Source: Flemingiibacterium sp964430755
GTDB taxonomy: Bacteria; Bacillota; Clostridia; Oscillospirales; CAG-272
Direction of reading: 5' to 3'
Assembly: GCA_964430755.1 (NCBI GenBank)
Contig: CAYSFT010000008.1
Coordinates: 1 to 61,405 of the forward strand
DNA length: 61,405 nt
How positions within the stretch are numbered: the stretch's first letter is position 1; every line of letters starts with the position of its first letter. Shown here piece by piece: positions 8,483 to 16,833 of the stretch. The translations under genes and the position numbers were made by a program. The notes under the pieces are model-generated. The model was not told the DNA's origin. It saw only the letters and a program-made list of their open reading frames with translations, and did not search any database.

Positions 8483-9840
8483 TATCTTTTATCAATACTT
8501 TGGTATTCGCGCTCATCACGGACGCTGACATATGCAGGACGGATGATCTTGCCTGCGTTCTGAATTTCCTCGATTCGGTGAGCACTCCAGCCTGCGATAC
8601 GCGATATCGCAAAAAGGGGAGTGTAAAGCTCATACGGAAGCTCAAGCATACGGTAAATGAGTCCCGAATAGAAGTCAACATTCATGCTGACGCCCTTGTA
8701 CATACGGCGTTTTTCGGCAATAACCTCGGGCGCAAGACGTGCGACTGTTTCGTAAAGCGCAAATTCTTCCGAGCAACCTTTTTCAAGCGCAAGATCCTTG
8801 GCACAACCCTTGAGAATGTCGGCACGGGGATCTGACTTTGAATAGACCGCGTGTCCCATACCGTAAATGAGACCTGCATTGTCGAATGCCTTTTTGTCGA
8901 GCAGACGAACAAGATAATCACGTATCGACGCCTCACTGTCAATGTTACAGTTCTGCTTCAGATCGTCAAACATACGAACGACCTTGACATTTGCGCCGCC
9001 GTGACGCGGCCCTTTGAGCGAGCCGAGTGCCGCTGCGGTTGCCGAATATGTGTCAGTTCCCGAGGATGTAACGACGTGCATGGTGAACGAGGAATTGTTG
9101 CCGCCGCCGTGTTCCGCATGGAGTACCAGGGAGAGATCGAGTATTTTTGCTTCAAGAGGTGAAAATTCGCCGTTTTCACGAAGTATACCGAGGATACATT
9201 CTGCCGTGGAATGTTCACGCTTCGGCGGATGTATAAACAGTGATTTCCCGAGGTGGTAGTGCTGATACGACTGGTAGCCGTAAACCGAAAGCAACGGGAA
9301 TACCGACGTTAACTGTAAGCACTGGCGCAGGACGTTTGCGGTTGAAATATCGTCGGGATTGTCGTCATAAGCATAGAGTGCAAGAACAGAGCGAGAGATA
9401 ATATTCATCATATCGCGTCCAGGAGCTTTAAGAATCATATCGCGGACAAACGATGTGGGAAGTGTACGGTAATCGGTAAGCAATTCCCGAAAATCCGCAA
9501 GCTCTGCCTCGGTTGGAAGCTCGGAAAAAAGAAGCAGATATAGTGTTTCTTCAAAACCGAAATGGTTGGAGGCTGAAAAGCCGTTAACAAGGTCACGGAC
9601 GTCGTATCCGCGATACGATAATTTTCCCTCGCATGGGGTAACCGTACCGTCCGGGGCGATATCCTTGGCTTTTATACGTGAAATCTCCGTAAGACCCGTA
9701 ACAACGCCGTTTCCGTTCATATCGCGAAGTCCGCGGAAAACGTGATGCTCGGTGTACATTTCGGGTGAGATATGATTGCCTGCGTCGGATTTTTCCGCAA
9801 GCTTTCTGATGTATGGAGTGATATCGGAAAAGTTTTGCAT
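8482..9840 (-). CDS. gltA: Citrate synthase
   Basis: A 452-residue citrate synthase, which condenses acetyl-CoA and oxaloacetate to citrate in the cytosol. The start MQNFSDITPY at 9840 is chosen because CAGGAGG lies about 10 bases upstream; the open frame extends 141 bases further but without start signals. Typical regions are KLSYRGYDV, FEETLYLLLF, the catalytic-His region LVLHAEHGGGNNSSF, LKGPRHGGAN, the second active-site His in GMGHAVYSKSDPRA, and the Asp in NVDFYSG. The length and internal spacing fit the longer Bacillota type. It is a single-gene unit with an extended -10 promoter. In an anaerobe it probably serves glutamate synthesis through a partial cycle. Confidence 0.95.
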   Translation of the reverse strand: MQNFSDITPYIRKLAEKSDAGNHISPEMYTEHHVFRGLRDMNGNGVVTGLTEISRIKAKDIAPDGTVTPCEGKLSYRGYDVRDLVNGFSASNHFGFEETLYLLLFSELPTEAELADFRELLTDYRTLPTSFVRDMILKAPGRDMMNIISRSVLALYAYDDNPDDISTANVLRQCLQLTSVFPLLSVYGYQSYQHYHLGKSLFIHPPKREHSTAECILGILRENGEFSPLEAKILDLSLVLHAEHGGGNNSSFTMHVVTSSGTDTYSATAAALGSLKGPRHGGANVKVVRMFDDLKQNCNIDSEASIRDYLVRLLDKKAFDNAGLIYGMGHAVYSKSDPRADILKGCAKDLALEKGCSEEFALYETVARLAPEVIAEKRRMYKGVSMNVDFYSGLIYRMLELPYELYTPLFAISRIAGWSAHRIEEIQNAGKIIRPAYVSVRDEREYQSIDKR

Positions 9841-9876
9841 TGGTATATGCCTCCTGTCTGCTTGGAGTGTGACATT

Positions 9877-9885
9877 ATTATACCA
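9877..9885 (-). promoter_or_regulatory. Extended -10 promoter of citrate synthase
   Basis: The minus strand reads TGGTATAAT at 9885-9877, an extended -10 without a good -35, placed 37 bases before the start codon. Confidence 0.5.
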
Positions 9886-9967
9886 AATCGGTGTGTTTAA
9901 AAATAGAGAGATTTTGTAAAAATTTTTTGCAGGGATTAAATTTATCATCTGATTACAGATAAAAATA

Positions 9968-10008
9968 GGAGCTGCCTGCAATAAAAGCGTGACAGCTCCA
10001 TTTGTCTC
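9968..10008 (-). terminator. Terminator at the end of the phage-like head module
   Basis: On the minus strand GGAGCTGTC pairs with GGCAGCTCC (nine pairs including one G-U), followed by TATTTTTAT. The same stem, with the same flanking bases, recurs after the coat protein gene at 14051-14085. Confidence 0.75.
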
Positions 10009-10014
10009 TTGATT

Positions 10015-10242
10015 TTAAAAGGCACTGCTTTCCATAGATTTGAGAATCTTGTTAAGGTTACGCCTTACCTGCTCGCGGCTCATTGCACGTACATCGGCAG
10101 CCGTAAAAAACGCCGCTCCCTGACCGTCATCACTGACATTACCCGTGGATGCTGCTGCATTTGCAGCGTTTAGCTCATCAGGCGATGATACGCTTACAGA
10201 CTCTTCAACTTTTACTTCAGTTTCACTGTTCTGAACCGTCAT
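10015..10242 (-). CDS. Small acidic protein at the end of the phage-like module
   Basis: A 75-residue protein. The start MTVQNSETEV at 10242 is preferred because GGAGGAGAAGGA lies just in front; the frame continues five codons upstream through that site. The first 45 residues are Ser/Glu/Asn/Ala-rich and probably disordered. The last 30 (TAADVRAMSREQVRRNLNKILKSMES) look like a basic helix pair. Its first codons overlap the end of the portal gene, so it is translated with that operon. This layout resembles phage scaffold-like or packaging accessory proteins, but no family is recognised. It is followed by the operon terminator. Confidence 0.65.
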   Translation of the reverse strand: MTVQNSETEVKVEESVSVSSPDELNAANAAASTGNVSDDGQGAAFFTAADVRAMSREQVRRNLNKILKSMESSAF

Positions 10243-11785
10243 TTCCTTCTCCTCCATTTGTCTTCACCTCGCTTTCAATTTCCGAAATGAGCACGTCACG
10301 CCCGGGAATAACCCCGTCCGGTACACGCTCAAGATACTGTTTAAATGTGATGTGTCCGCCTTCAAGAAGCTTCGAAAGCTCGGTAAGTGCGGATATTTTC
10401 GAGTAACGCGTCGATGCGCCAACGTCAACACGTGCACTGATAAGTTCCTCACGAAGCACACGGCAGTCAAGCGGCGAAACCTCGTTCTGACCCGATATGA
10501 GCATACGTCCGTCTGCATAGTATGCGCACATAAAGTCAACCCATATCGCGGCAAGCTCCTCAATACAGGTGTAAAGCGATGAACGCACTGTATTAAGCGT
10601 TATTGCATTTGATTCCTGAAGCGCGATTATTGCGGAGGTGTTTGTCGGGGCGGTTTCGCCGAGAGACGTGTCAGTTGCGCCCATGCAGTCCTTGGAGTTT
10701 TTAACCACGTCAGCAATTATTGCAGCGAACTGATCATCCATTTCGCCGGGGGATATAGTTGCCGCAACGCCGTTTATGTCTCCGCCGACGACGCCGATTG
10801 CCTGACCGACCTCGTTTGTCCATTCGGGAATACGCGTCTTATCGTAAACAACCTTGGAAAACGCTGTGTCGATCATATGCTTCATCATGAGTGCATATGC
10901 CTTGTTGACATACTTTTGATTTTGAATAAGCGGCGTTACTGGCGATGTACCGTGATAGGAATTTTTCGTGGGTATCCAGTTGAACATTGCGAGCGGATAA
11001 CGGCGAAGTCCCGTACAAACTCGGCGTATCACGCAGTCACGTGTCGATTTTTCAAACTGTACATAACCGTTTTCGTCACGTGTAAACTTGATGATGTAAG
11101 TCGCCTTTTCGCCTGATGCGTCAAGGTTCTCGTATGCGGAATATGCACCTGAACCAAAATGTAAATCACCGTCGGGACGTATCTTCATTGCATCATCATG
11201 CGACGCACCGCAGCTGAGAGCCTCGTTTTTGAGCTTTTGGGCAGATTCACGTCCGGAAATTATAACGTACTCCTGTGACTGAATATCCGTCGAATTGACA
11301 TTGGAAACAAATATATTGGTGTTATCAAGCGTTACTGTGACGAAATCGCCCGTGTAAACCTGTCCTGTTTTTATGCTCGGATCCCAATACGTGAAAAATA
11401 CACCGTCACCCGACAGTGCCGCATCAAGAAGCACACGGTGAATCAGGTTGTCCATTCGGCAATGCTCCCACCGGAATGCGGCGTTTTTGTTAAGCAGCTC
11501 GACTGCCTTGTTTACACGCTCACGATGATGTTTATCGCTTATAAACGGGAGATTTTCATCTGAATAAACGATGTCCACATTATTGCTTGCAACCTGGGCA
11601 ACAAGGAAATCGGTTATACGGCGAATATAGTTAAAAACAGGTGTCGGAAGCGGACCTTTCGCAACCGAATGCCATTGATCACCGCGATAAAATCTCTCGC
11701 AAGAGGTGACGTTTTCATAAAGTCCGATTCGTCGGTTATAATCGCGTCCTGCCTCAAATTGCCGCCATGAAATATTTTGAGTCAT
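10223..11785 (-). CDS. Phage portal protein (podovirus-like)
   Basis: A 520-residue portal protein, which would form the twelve-part ring at the DNA entry corner of a phage head. An N-terminal YRGDQW motif (near residue 33), then PVFNYIRRITDF, the long central region with KFTRDENGYVQFEK, YPLAMFNWIPTKNSYHGTSPVTPLIQNQKYVNKAYALM, and the stem/helix region GATDTSLGETAPTNTSAIIALQE are typical of P22-type or T7-type portals in clostridial phages. It lies last but one in transcription order, after the coat and neck genes, whereas most phages place it right after the large terminase. It is uninterrupted, with a GAAAGGA ribosome binding site. Confidence 0.88.
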   Translation of the reverse strand: MTQNISWRQFEAGRDYNRRIGLYENVTSCERFYRGDQWHSVAKGPLPTPVFNYIRRITDFLVAQVASNNVDIVYSDENLPFISDKHHRERVNKAVELLNKNAAFRWEHCRMDNLIHRVLLDAALSGDGVFFTYWDPSIKTGQVYTGDFVTVTLDNTNIFVSNVNSTDIQSQEYVIISGRESAQKLKNEALSCGASHDDAMKIRPDGDLHFGSGAYSAYENLDASGEKATYIIKFTRDENGYVQFEKSTRDCVIRRVCTGLRRYPLAMFNWIPTKNSYHGTSPVTPLIQNQKYVNKAYALMMKHMIDTAFSKVVYDKTRIPEWTNEVGQAIGVVGGDINGVAATISPGEMDDQFAAIIADVVKNSKDCMGATDTSLGETAPTNTSAIIALQESNAITLNTVRSSLYTCIEELAAIWVDFMCAYYADGRMLISGQNEVSPLDCRVLREELISARVDVGASTRYSKISALTELSKLLEGGHITFKQYLERVPDGVIPGRDVLISEIESEVKTNGGEGNDGSEQ

Positions 11786-11798
11786 ATGATCATTCCTT

Positions 11799-11942
11799 TC
11801 AGTAATTCAGAATATTAATGAAGCTGTTTTCAATTTTGTCGGAAGTTTCGGCTTTCTTTCTTCGCGCGGCAATTATTAGCGCAATCACCACGGCGATACC
11901 GATACCGCTTACAAATCCGAGCAAATACAAAAGTGCTGACAT
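11799..11942 (-). CDS. 47-residue membrane protein inside the phage-like module
   Basis: A short open frame starting at ATG 11942, two bases after the stop of the nozzle-like gene and ending 13 bases before the portal start, with GGGGGTG upstream. The protein is MSALLYLLGFVSGIGIAV..., a single hydrophobic helix (residues about 3-26, with a Gly-x-x-x-Gly type face), then ARRKK and a short polar tail. One helix with a basic C-terminal flank predicts N-out topology. Holin-like or neck/membrane accessory roles are possible, but neither can be shown. Its tight fit in the operon is the main evidence that it is real. Confidence 0.6.
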   Translation of the reverse strand: MSALLYLLGFVSGIGIAVVIALIIAARRKKAETSDKIENSFINILNY

Positions 11943-11944
11943 TT

Positions 11945-13639
11945 TCACACCCCCGTTGCCCGATAACGGAACATGATTTCACGCAGATTGGCAGGCGACG
12001 CATAATCGGGAGAGGAAATACGGTAGATTATGTATGCGCTTTTCCCAAGCCTTGCATGAGTGTGACGGACGACTGGAGATATGATGCCGCTGCCGTCCGA
12101 TTTGATGACCGTACGGAATTCGTTGCCTTTATCGTTTATTAAAACACATTCAAGTGCAGCACCCTCACGACGTTCAAAAGACGCTCCGAAAGCGTATATG
12201 GTTTTTTCGGTGAATACGTTGTCGAAGCTCAGATTTTTGCTTTCAATGAACGCTTCAAAGCCGCCGTCCGCATCCTCATAAACGTTTTCATCAAATATAT
12301 TCAGCGTATTATAGTCAACAAACGCAGTCTTGGCGTTTACATTAAAGAAAAAGTCAGCCTTGATACCGCTGAAGTTATACCATTTCTGATAACGTATACT
12401 GTAAACGCCGATTCCGTTCCCGTTATAAAACCAAAGCTCACCGTTGCCGCGATCAATATGAAGCTTAGTGCTTTTATAGAGACTTTTTGAGGATATGATT
12501 GATTCGGGGATGTCAATTTGCGTAATTCTGTAAATGGCGTTCACCGGATCATATGACAACCTGAAAAGTCCCGTTTCATTCATGAAAAACACATAATTCT
12601 CATAAACCACCGCTCCGGAGCTTTCGCTCGCACCAAGCTCGGAATACAGACGCGATGCATAAAACTTCACGTCGCCGCTTGTAAGAATACTCTCGCGTAT
12701 TTCATATATTCCGTCCGATGTAATTGCAGCCGTACGCTCACCAAGCTCGACTATTGCTCGGATCGGTTTTGTTCCGTCGCCGATAACAAGTTCTCTTTCA
12801 TCCGGGAAATAGTCAAAGCTGTCATAAGAATGCATTGGTGCGGCAGACTGCTTTGAATAGATTATGCATCCCGGAGACATATGCGGACTGTCATATAAAA
12901 ACAGAACGGCGCCTGCGTCTGACGAAAAAACATAGGATTTTTTACAGTCTGTAATTTTGCTTCTGTTAGGTGTGAAAACTGTTTTTGCAACAACATATTC
13001 AACCTCCAGTATACCCTCATTTTCTTCAATGACCGAATCTGCCAATGAGAGTATCAAACCGCTGCCGGATATGTCACCGTAGTAAAGGAGAGAGTCAAGT
13101 GCCACATCGTTAACCCTAACACAGTTAACCGCTATGGCTTTTTCGGGAAAAGAATAGTTGCGCTGACTTGAATCCAAGCGAACGCGTCTTCGCACGGTTT
13201 CTGTTAAAAGATTAAACGGTTCTTTAATGATTTGGGCATCTTCGGTTGAATCGGTTGTACCTATTACCGGAGCATAACCCGTAAGCTTGGTGAAGGTGTC
13301 AGCAGAGATGTCATAACAGTAATATACGCCTCCGCCCATTATGAAAACGTTTGGAGAATGGATGAACATGATGACCTTTTCTTTGTCTGATGAGAAAACC
13401 GCACCGTTCAGCCTGTCTTTAGCCGTCATTTGATTATTTTTGCAGACGTAAAAGCTGCTATCACTGACGACATAGATTGCTTCTCCGTCTGAAACGGCAC
13501 CGCGTATTGCCGAATTGAACGTGTGCAGTCTTATGTAACCCTCTCGCTTGTTAAGTTCACCGCTCGGGCCGAGACGGAAATTTTCGATTTTGGCGCAATC
13601 GGTGAAATCACGTATTATTTTTTCGTGAAGTATGCTCAT
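11945..13639 (-). CDS. Podovirus tail-nozzle / DNA-stabilisation-like protein
   Basis: A 564-residue protein built of repeated beta strands, with an early NKREGYIRLHTF segment (an R-[DE]-GY type motif). Beta-propeller-like tail nozzle proteins and P22 gp10-like packaged-DNA stabilisers of podoviruses often carry such a segment near the N-terminus. WYNFSGI, YENYVFFMNETGLFRL and similar blade-like repeats continue to the C-terminus. It starts by a 4-base ATGA overlap with the adaptor-like gene, so the two are translationally coupled. It would close the portal after packaging. The assignment rests on fold style, size and position rather than on a close sequence match. Confidence 0.6.
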   Translation of the reverse strand: MSILHEKIIRDFTDCAKIENFRLGPSGELNKREGYIRLHTFNSAIRGAVSDGEAIYVVSDSSFYVCKNNQMTAKDRLNGAVFSSDKEKVIMFIHSPNVFIMGGGVYYCYDISADTFTKLTGYAPVIGTTDSTEDAQIIKEPFNLLTETVRRRVRLDSSQRNYSFPEKAIAVNCVRVNDVALDSLLYYGDISGSGLILSLADSVIEENEGILEVEYVVAKTVFTPNRSKITDCKKSYVFSSDAGAVLFLYDSPHMSPGCIIYSKQSAAPMHSYDSFDYFPDERELVIGDGTKPIRAIVELGERTAAITSDGIYEIRESILTSGDVKFYASRLYSELGASESSGAVVYENYVFFMNETGLFRLSYDPVNAIYRITQIDIPESIISSKSLYKSTKLHIDRGNGELWFYNGNGIGVYSIRYQKWYNFSGIKADFFFNVNAKTAFVDYNTLNIFDENVYEDADGGFEAFIESKNLSFDNVFTEKTIYAFGASFERREGAALECVLINDKGNEFRTVIKSDGSGIISPVVRHTHARLGKSAYIIYRISSPDYASPANLREIMFRYRATGV

Positions 13640-14010
13640 AAGCCGTATACCTCGCGTGTCGAAGATACTGCAGTAGCCTCTGCGCAGAGCTGTTTTCTGT
13701 CAAATTCCGCACGCTCGGCAAGCATTTTGGATACCTCAGGAAGCTCATCAATAACGAGCATTGAAGCGAGCACTTCGCTTATGAGAGAAGATAATCTTTC
13801 ATCAAGAGGGAAGTGTTCATCAAGAGAAGTGATATTAAATGATTCGTATGCCGCTTCTGTTCCTGAAAGTTCTTCGGAGAGGCGTGTGAATCTCGAAAAA
13901 ATCACCCTTAAGAGATGTACGGAGCGCATCGCATAATCGACGGTTGCATCAGTATCCTCTGCCTCACCGATAAGAGCAAGTGCGGCATTATAAATATTGT
14001 TGCAGGTCAT
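13636..14010 (-). CDS. Head-to-tail adaptor-like protein
   Basis: A 124-residue, mostly helical protein behind AAAGGAG. MTCNNIYNAALALIGE is the usual opening of small podovirus/siphovirus head-tail adaptors that begin with a helix carrying A-L-x-x-I-G, and it is followed by long amphipathic helices. It lies between coat and nozzle-like genes and overlaps the latter by 4 bases. It would sit under the portal ring. The family is inferred from size, helix pattern and gene order. Confidence 0.55.
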   Translation of the reverse strand: MTCNNIYNAALALIGEAEDTDATVDYAMRSVHLLRVIFSRFTRLSEELSGTEAAYESFNITSLDEHFPLDERLSSLISEVLASMLVIDELPEVSKMLAERAEFDRKQLCAEATAVSSTREVYGL

Positions 14011-14050
14011 ATTCTAAAAACTCCTTTCGTGAATTGAATATACTTAAAGA

Positions 14051-14085
14051 AGGAGCTGCCTTCTTAAAAAATAATGACAGCTCCA
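14051..14085 (-). terminator. Terminator or attenuator directly after the coat protein gene
   Basis: The minus strand has GGAGCTGTC and GGCAGCTCC arms (nine pairs with one G-U) around an A/U-rich loop, followed by TTCTTT. It has the same stem as 9968-9999. It probably lets the coat gene be made in excess over the neck and portal genes. Confidence 0.6.
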
Positions 14086-14096
14086 AAGAGAGTTAT

Positions 14097-14924
14097 TTAT
14101 GCGCCGAGACCGATATCGAGTACGATATATTCGGAAGGATAAACGAGCTTTGCACCGTAGAGATGAAGACCCTTAACCGCATCTGCGAATCTCGATTCGG
14201 GACGGTAAGCCTCAACCTCATTAAGCTGCTCCGCAAACGCAACGGCACGCTTGGTGCGGGCAAGACACTTGTGATGACCGCCATCCTTTACGACATTCGA
14301 GGAAACATAAATATCAAATCCGATCAGCTTGCCGAGAAGTCCGTTTTCAAACGCACCTGCATTATCGGAAGCATTCAGGATTTTTGCACGAAGAAGGACA
14401 GCCGCAACCTCGGGAGTAACCTCAAGTGCTGTGGGAATATTGCTGTTTACGCCGTTAGCAAGGAGCTTTTCGCGTGCATCAACGATAAGATCAATTGCAG
14501 TGTCAACCTGAATATCGTCAACGGTGATGATGTTTGCGCTGTCTGCCTCGCTGTAAAGAGAATAAACATATTTATCAGCAACCTCGGCAAGAGCAGCTGC
14601 AGCCTGTCCCATAGCGGCCTGCATAAGCTTGGGCTGGGACTGTGCACGGTCGATGTCGTCAATCTGGAAGTTGAATGCCTTTGCCTGGTCAATGGTGAGT
14701 GTCATAGCGGAATCGCTGAGGGATTCGGGCGAGTTCATATCTGTATCCTTTGTGTAATTGAATACGGAAATGTTACCGATGCTGCCGATCTTGACAGCCG
14801 AGCCCTTGTCCTTGATGTCGCCCTCGAAATCACGGCTGCAGTTACGAACGCCGATATATTCGCGGTCAAGCTGTGTGAGGAGAGTTTCGCTCCAGACGGT
14901 GGGGATAAAAGAAGAAATAGCCAT
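14097..14924 (-). CDS. Major capsid (P22 coat-like, HK97-fold) protein
   Basis: A 275-residue coat protein. The opening FIPTVWSETLLTQLDREYIG, then a GSAVKIGSIGNISVFNY beta-rich arm, a long spine helix (QPKLMQAAMGQAAAALAEVADKYVYSLYSE), an ALEVTPEVAAVLLRAK helix, and the C-terminal LVYPSEYIVL are the arrangement seen in P22-type coat proteins of clostridial phages. It has the strongest ribosome binding site of the module (TTGGAGG). It is followed by its own terminator-like hairpin. No separate scaffold or protease gene accompanies it, and it has no extra N-terminal delta domain. It is uninterrupted. Confidence 0.85.
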   Translation of the reverse strand: MAISSFIPTVWSETLLTQLDREYIGVRNCSRDFEGDIKDKGSAVKIGSIGNISVFNYTKDTDMNSPESLSDSAMTLTIDQAKAFNFQIDDIDRAQSQPKLMQAAMGQAAAALAEVADKYVYSLYSEADSANIITVDDIQVDTAIDLIVDAREKLLANGVNSNIPTALEVTPEVAAVLLRAKILNASDNAGAFENGLLGKLIGFDIYVSSNVVKDGGHHKCLARTKRAVAFAEQLNEVEAYRPESRFADAVKGLHLYGAKLVYPSEYIVLDIGLGA

Positions 14925-14994
14925 GGTAAAATACCTCCAAAAAAATAAAATATTTATATAATCGCAGATCTCCGGATAATCGTGCGATGATATA

Positions 14995-16269
14995 CTAGTA
15001 CATTAAAAGTCCAATGTCACGTGACTGTGTTATTGTGATATCTGCCTCAGAGCGGGACATAACCGCATAACGTAATGCTTCGGGCGTGTGAGTTACCTCG
15101 TGCGGCTGATCTGCTGCATCCTCGGATATATGTTTATCAAACTGCAGAGCCTCCATAGAGCGTATCAGCTCATCACATCCGCGGAAAATCTTCAGCTTTC
15201 CGTCGAGCTTTTCACGGAGCGCACGCCAGCCGGGAATACGACGGTTGTCAGCGCGAAGCAGCGAAGGCGTGCCATTGACGCCGGATATTATTTCAACTCC
15301 GCTGTAACCGCTGTCCTGACGTCTGTTCCAAAGGTCGGGGGAAGCAACGGAATATGAAATTTCATGCCCAAGTGCACGCTCCTCACTGCATACTGCGGCG
15401 AGTGCTTCTCCCGCTTCGCTCAGTGTGAGACCTGAACGGCAAAATTCACGTGTAACGTATAGCGTGTCACCGCTAATTGCCAGAATCAGCAGAGCGAAGC
15501 GGTCAAAACCGTAGTCAAATGAAGCGAAATAACGCCCACCGTAAAGGTCGCAGGGAGAGATCACGTGACTTTCCCTTGAAAACTCAGGGAAGAACTGCCC
15601 CTCAAAGAGATCCCATCGCCCCTCAAGCCATGCGGCACGAAGCTGCTCGGGTAAACTTTTTAAACTGTTGATATACTCAGGATCACGTTCGGTGAGAACC
15701 TTGTTGTCCCAAACAGACGCACGTATAAAACGGTAATCCTCGGGGCGCTCACCGTCACGAAAATCGCGGTCAATAAACAATCTTTTAACCCAGGCGTGAC
15801 CGACACCGCCGGGATTGCAGGTCAGATACATTCGCCTCGGATATTTACCGACACCGCGCAGACATCCCTTTAAGGAAGCGAATTGATATTCACTGAACTG
15901 CGTTGCCTCATCAATCGCGATTATGTCATATTCCTGACCTTGATAATGAGTCGTGTCAGAATCATGCGCGAGATAACCGAGGTCGATACGGCTGCCGTTT
16001 TTGAAACGAAAAACACGTGCACCTGCCGAATATGCAACCGATTTGCCTATCTCACGAAGTAAGGGTTCAACGTGATTGTCCGTGAGATCCTTGAGCGTCC
16101 GCCTTATAATAAGACAGTGTATGCCCGGATAACGAAGACAAAGTAATATCAGCTTACGCCTGAGTGCCCAGCTTTTACCTCCGCCTCTCGCACCGCCGTA
16201 TGCGGTGAAATGAGCAGTTGAACGGAAAAATTCCGCCTGCTTTTCATTTGGCTTACCTTGAAGATGCAA
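14995..16269 (-). CDS. Phage terminase large subunit
   Basis: A 424-residue packaging ATPase-nuclease. The Walker A region is GGARGGGKSW (residues about 20-29), Walker B is IIAIDEATQF near residue 120, the coupling motif is LTCNPGG near residue 150, and the C-terminal nuclease starts at SFDYGFDR. The start codon is TTG at 16269, because AAGGAGG lies 7-8 bases in front of it and no ATG is suitably placed. It begins 12 bases after the small-subunit stop. All motor motifs are present, so the gene looks functional. It would pump DNA into a prohead through the portal. Confidence 0.95.
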   Translation of the reverse strand: MHLQGKPNEKQAEFFRSTAHFTAYGGARGGGKSWALRRKLILLCLRYPGIHCLIIRRTLKDLTDNHVEPLLREIGKSVAYSAGARVFRFKNGSRIDLGYLAHDSDTTHYQGQEYDIIAIDEATQFSEYQFASLKGCLRGVGKYPRRMYLTCNPGGVGHAWVKRLFIDRDFRDGERPEDYRFIRASVWDNKVLTERDPEYINSLKSLPEQLRAAWLEGRWDLFEGQFFPEFSRESHVISPCDLYGGRYFASFDYGFDRFALLILAISGDTLYVTREFCRSGLTLSEAGEALAAVCSEERALGHEISYSVASPDLWNRRQDSGYSGVEIISGVNGTPSLLRADNRRIPGWRALREKLDGKLKIFRGCDELIRSMEALQFDKHISEDAADQPHEVTHTPEALRYAVMSRSEADITITQSRDIGLLMY

Positions 16270-16281
16270 AGCCTCTCCTCC

Positions 16282-16611
16282 TTATATTCCGTCTGCGATC
16301 ATGTCATGGTCACAGATAACCTCGTCCTCGACCGGTGCACCCCAGAAGCCGTACTGACGCAGGTACATACCGACAAGTGTTGCAGTTGCGTTTGAATTGA
16401 GAGCGGCATCCTCGAAGTATGCGCCGGCATTTTCAAATTCGGTAGGGAACTGTCGTTTAAGTTTTAGAAAATCGTTCACTGATATTCCGGCGAAGCGACA
16501 GAACCCTGCAACATTTGCAAATATCGGTTTCTTTGAGTCAGCATTGTGGCACTCGTCAATATATTCTTTTATTTTTAAAATCAATTTTTTGCCGGTGGCT
16601 ATTTTTGCCAT
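16282..16611 (-). CDS. Phage terminase small subunit
   Basis: A 109-residue DNA-recognition subunit. The start MAKIATGKKL at 16611 is chosen because AAAGGA lies 8-9 bases upstream; in-frame ATGs a little further up overlap that site. After a first helix, KPIFANVAGFCRFAGISVNDFLKLKRQFP is a helix-turn-helix as in clostridial phage small terminases. YFEDAALNSNATATLVGMYLRQYGFWG is the usual C-terminal oligomerisation helix. It is first in the module and would pick the DNA to be packaged. No clear promoter is seen in the 220 bases before it. Confidence 0.85.
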   Translation of the reverse strand: MAKIATGKKLILKIKEYIDECHNADSKKPIFANVAGFCRFAGISVNDFLKLKRQFPTEFENAGAYFEDAALNSNATATLVGMYLRQYGFWGAPVEDEVICDHDMIADGI

Positions 16612-16833
16612 TACTGCCATCCTTTCTCGCTTATGCTGTCGGTAGTATAGCATAGTGCAAATGCCGCCGCACATCAAAAGGTGTCACTACAAAGCAGTAT
16701 TAAAAACAAAAAATAATGTGATTTGTTGTAATTAATTTGCTATTCTTCACACACTTGTCACATTTGTACTGTATAATAACAAAAACGGCGTATTAACATC
16801 GCCGAAATTACTGCTATAATTATGGTGATTAAT

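Noticed and set aside
14960..14990. ATCGCA/TGCGAT hairpin between large terminase and coat genes as a terminator
   Set aside because: Only six pairs with a long loop and no U tract; not enough to claim.
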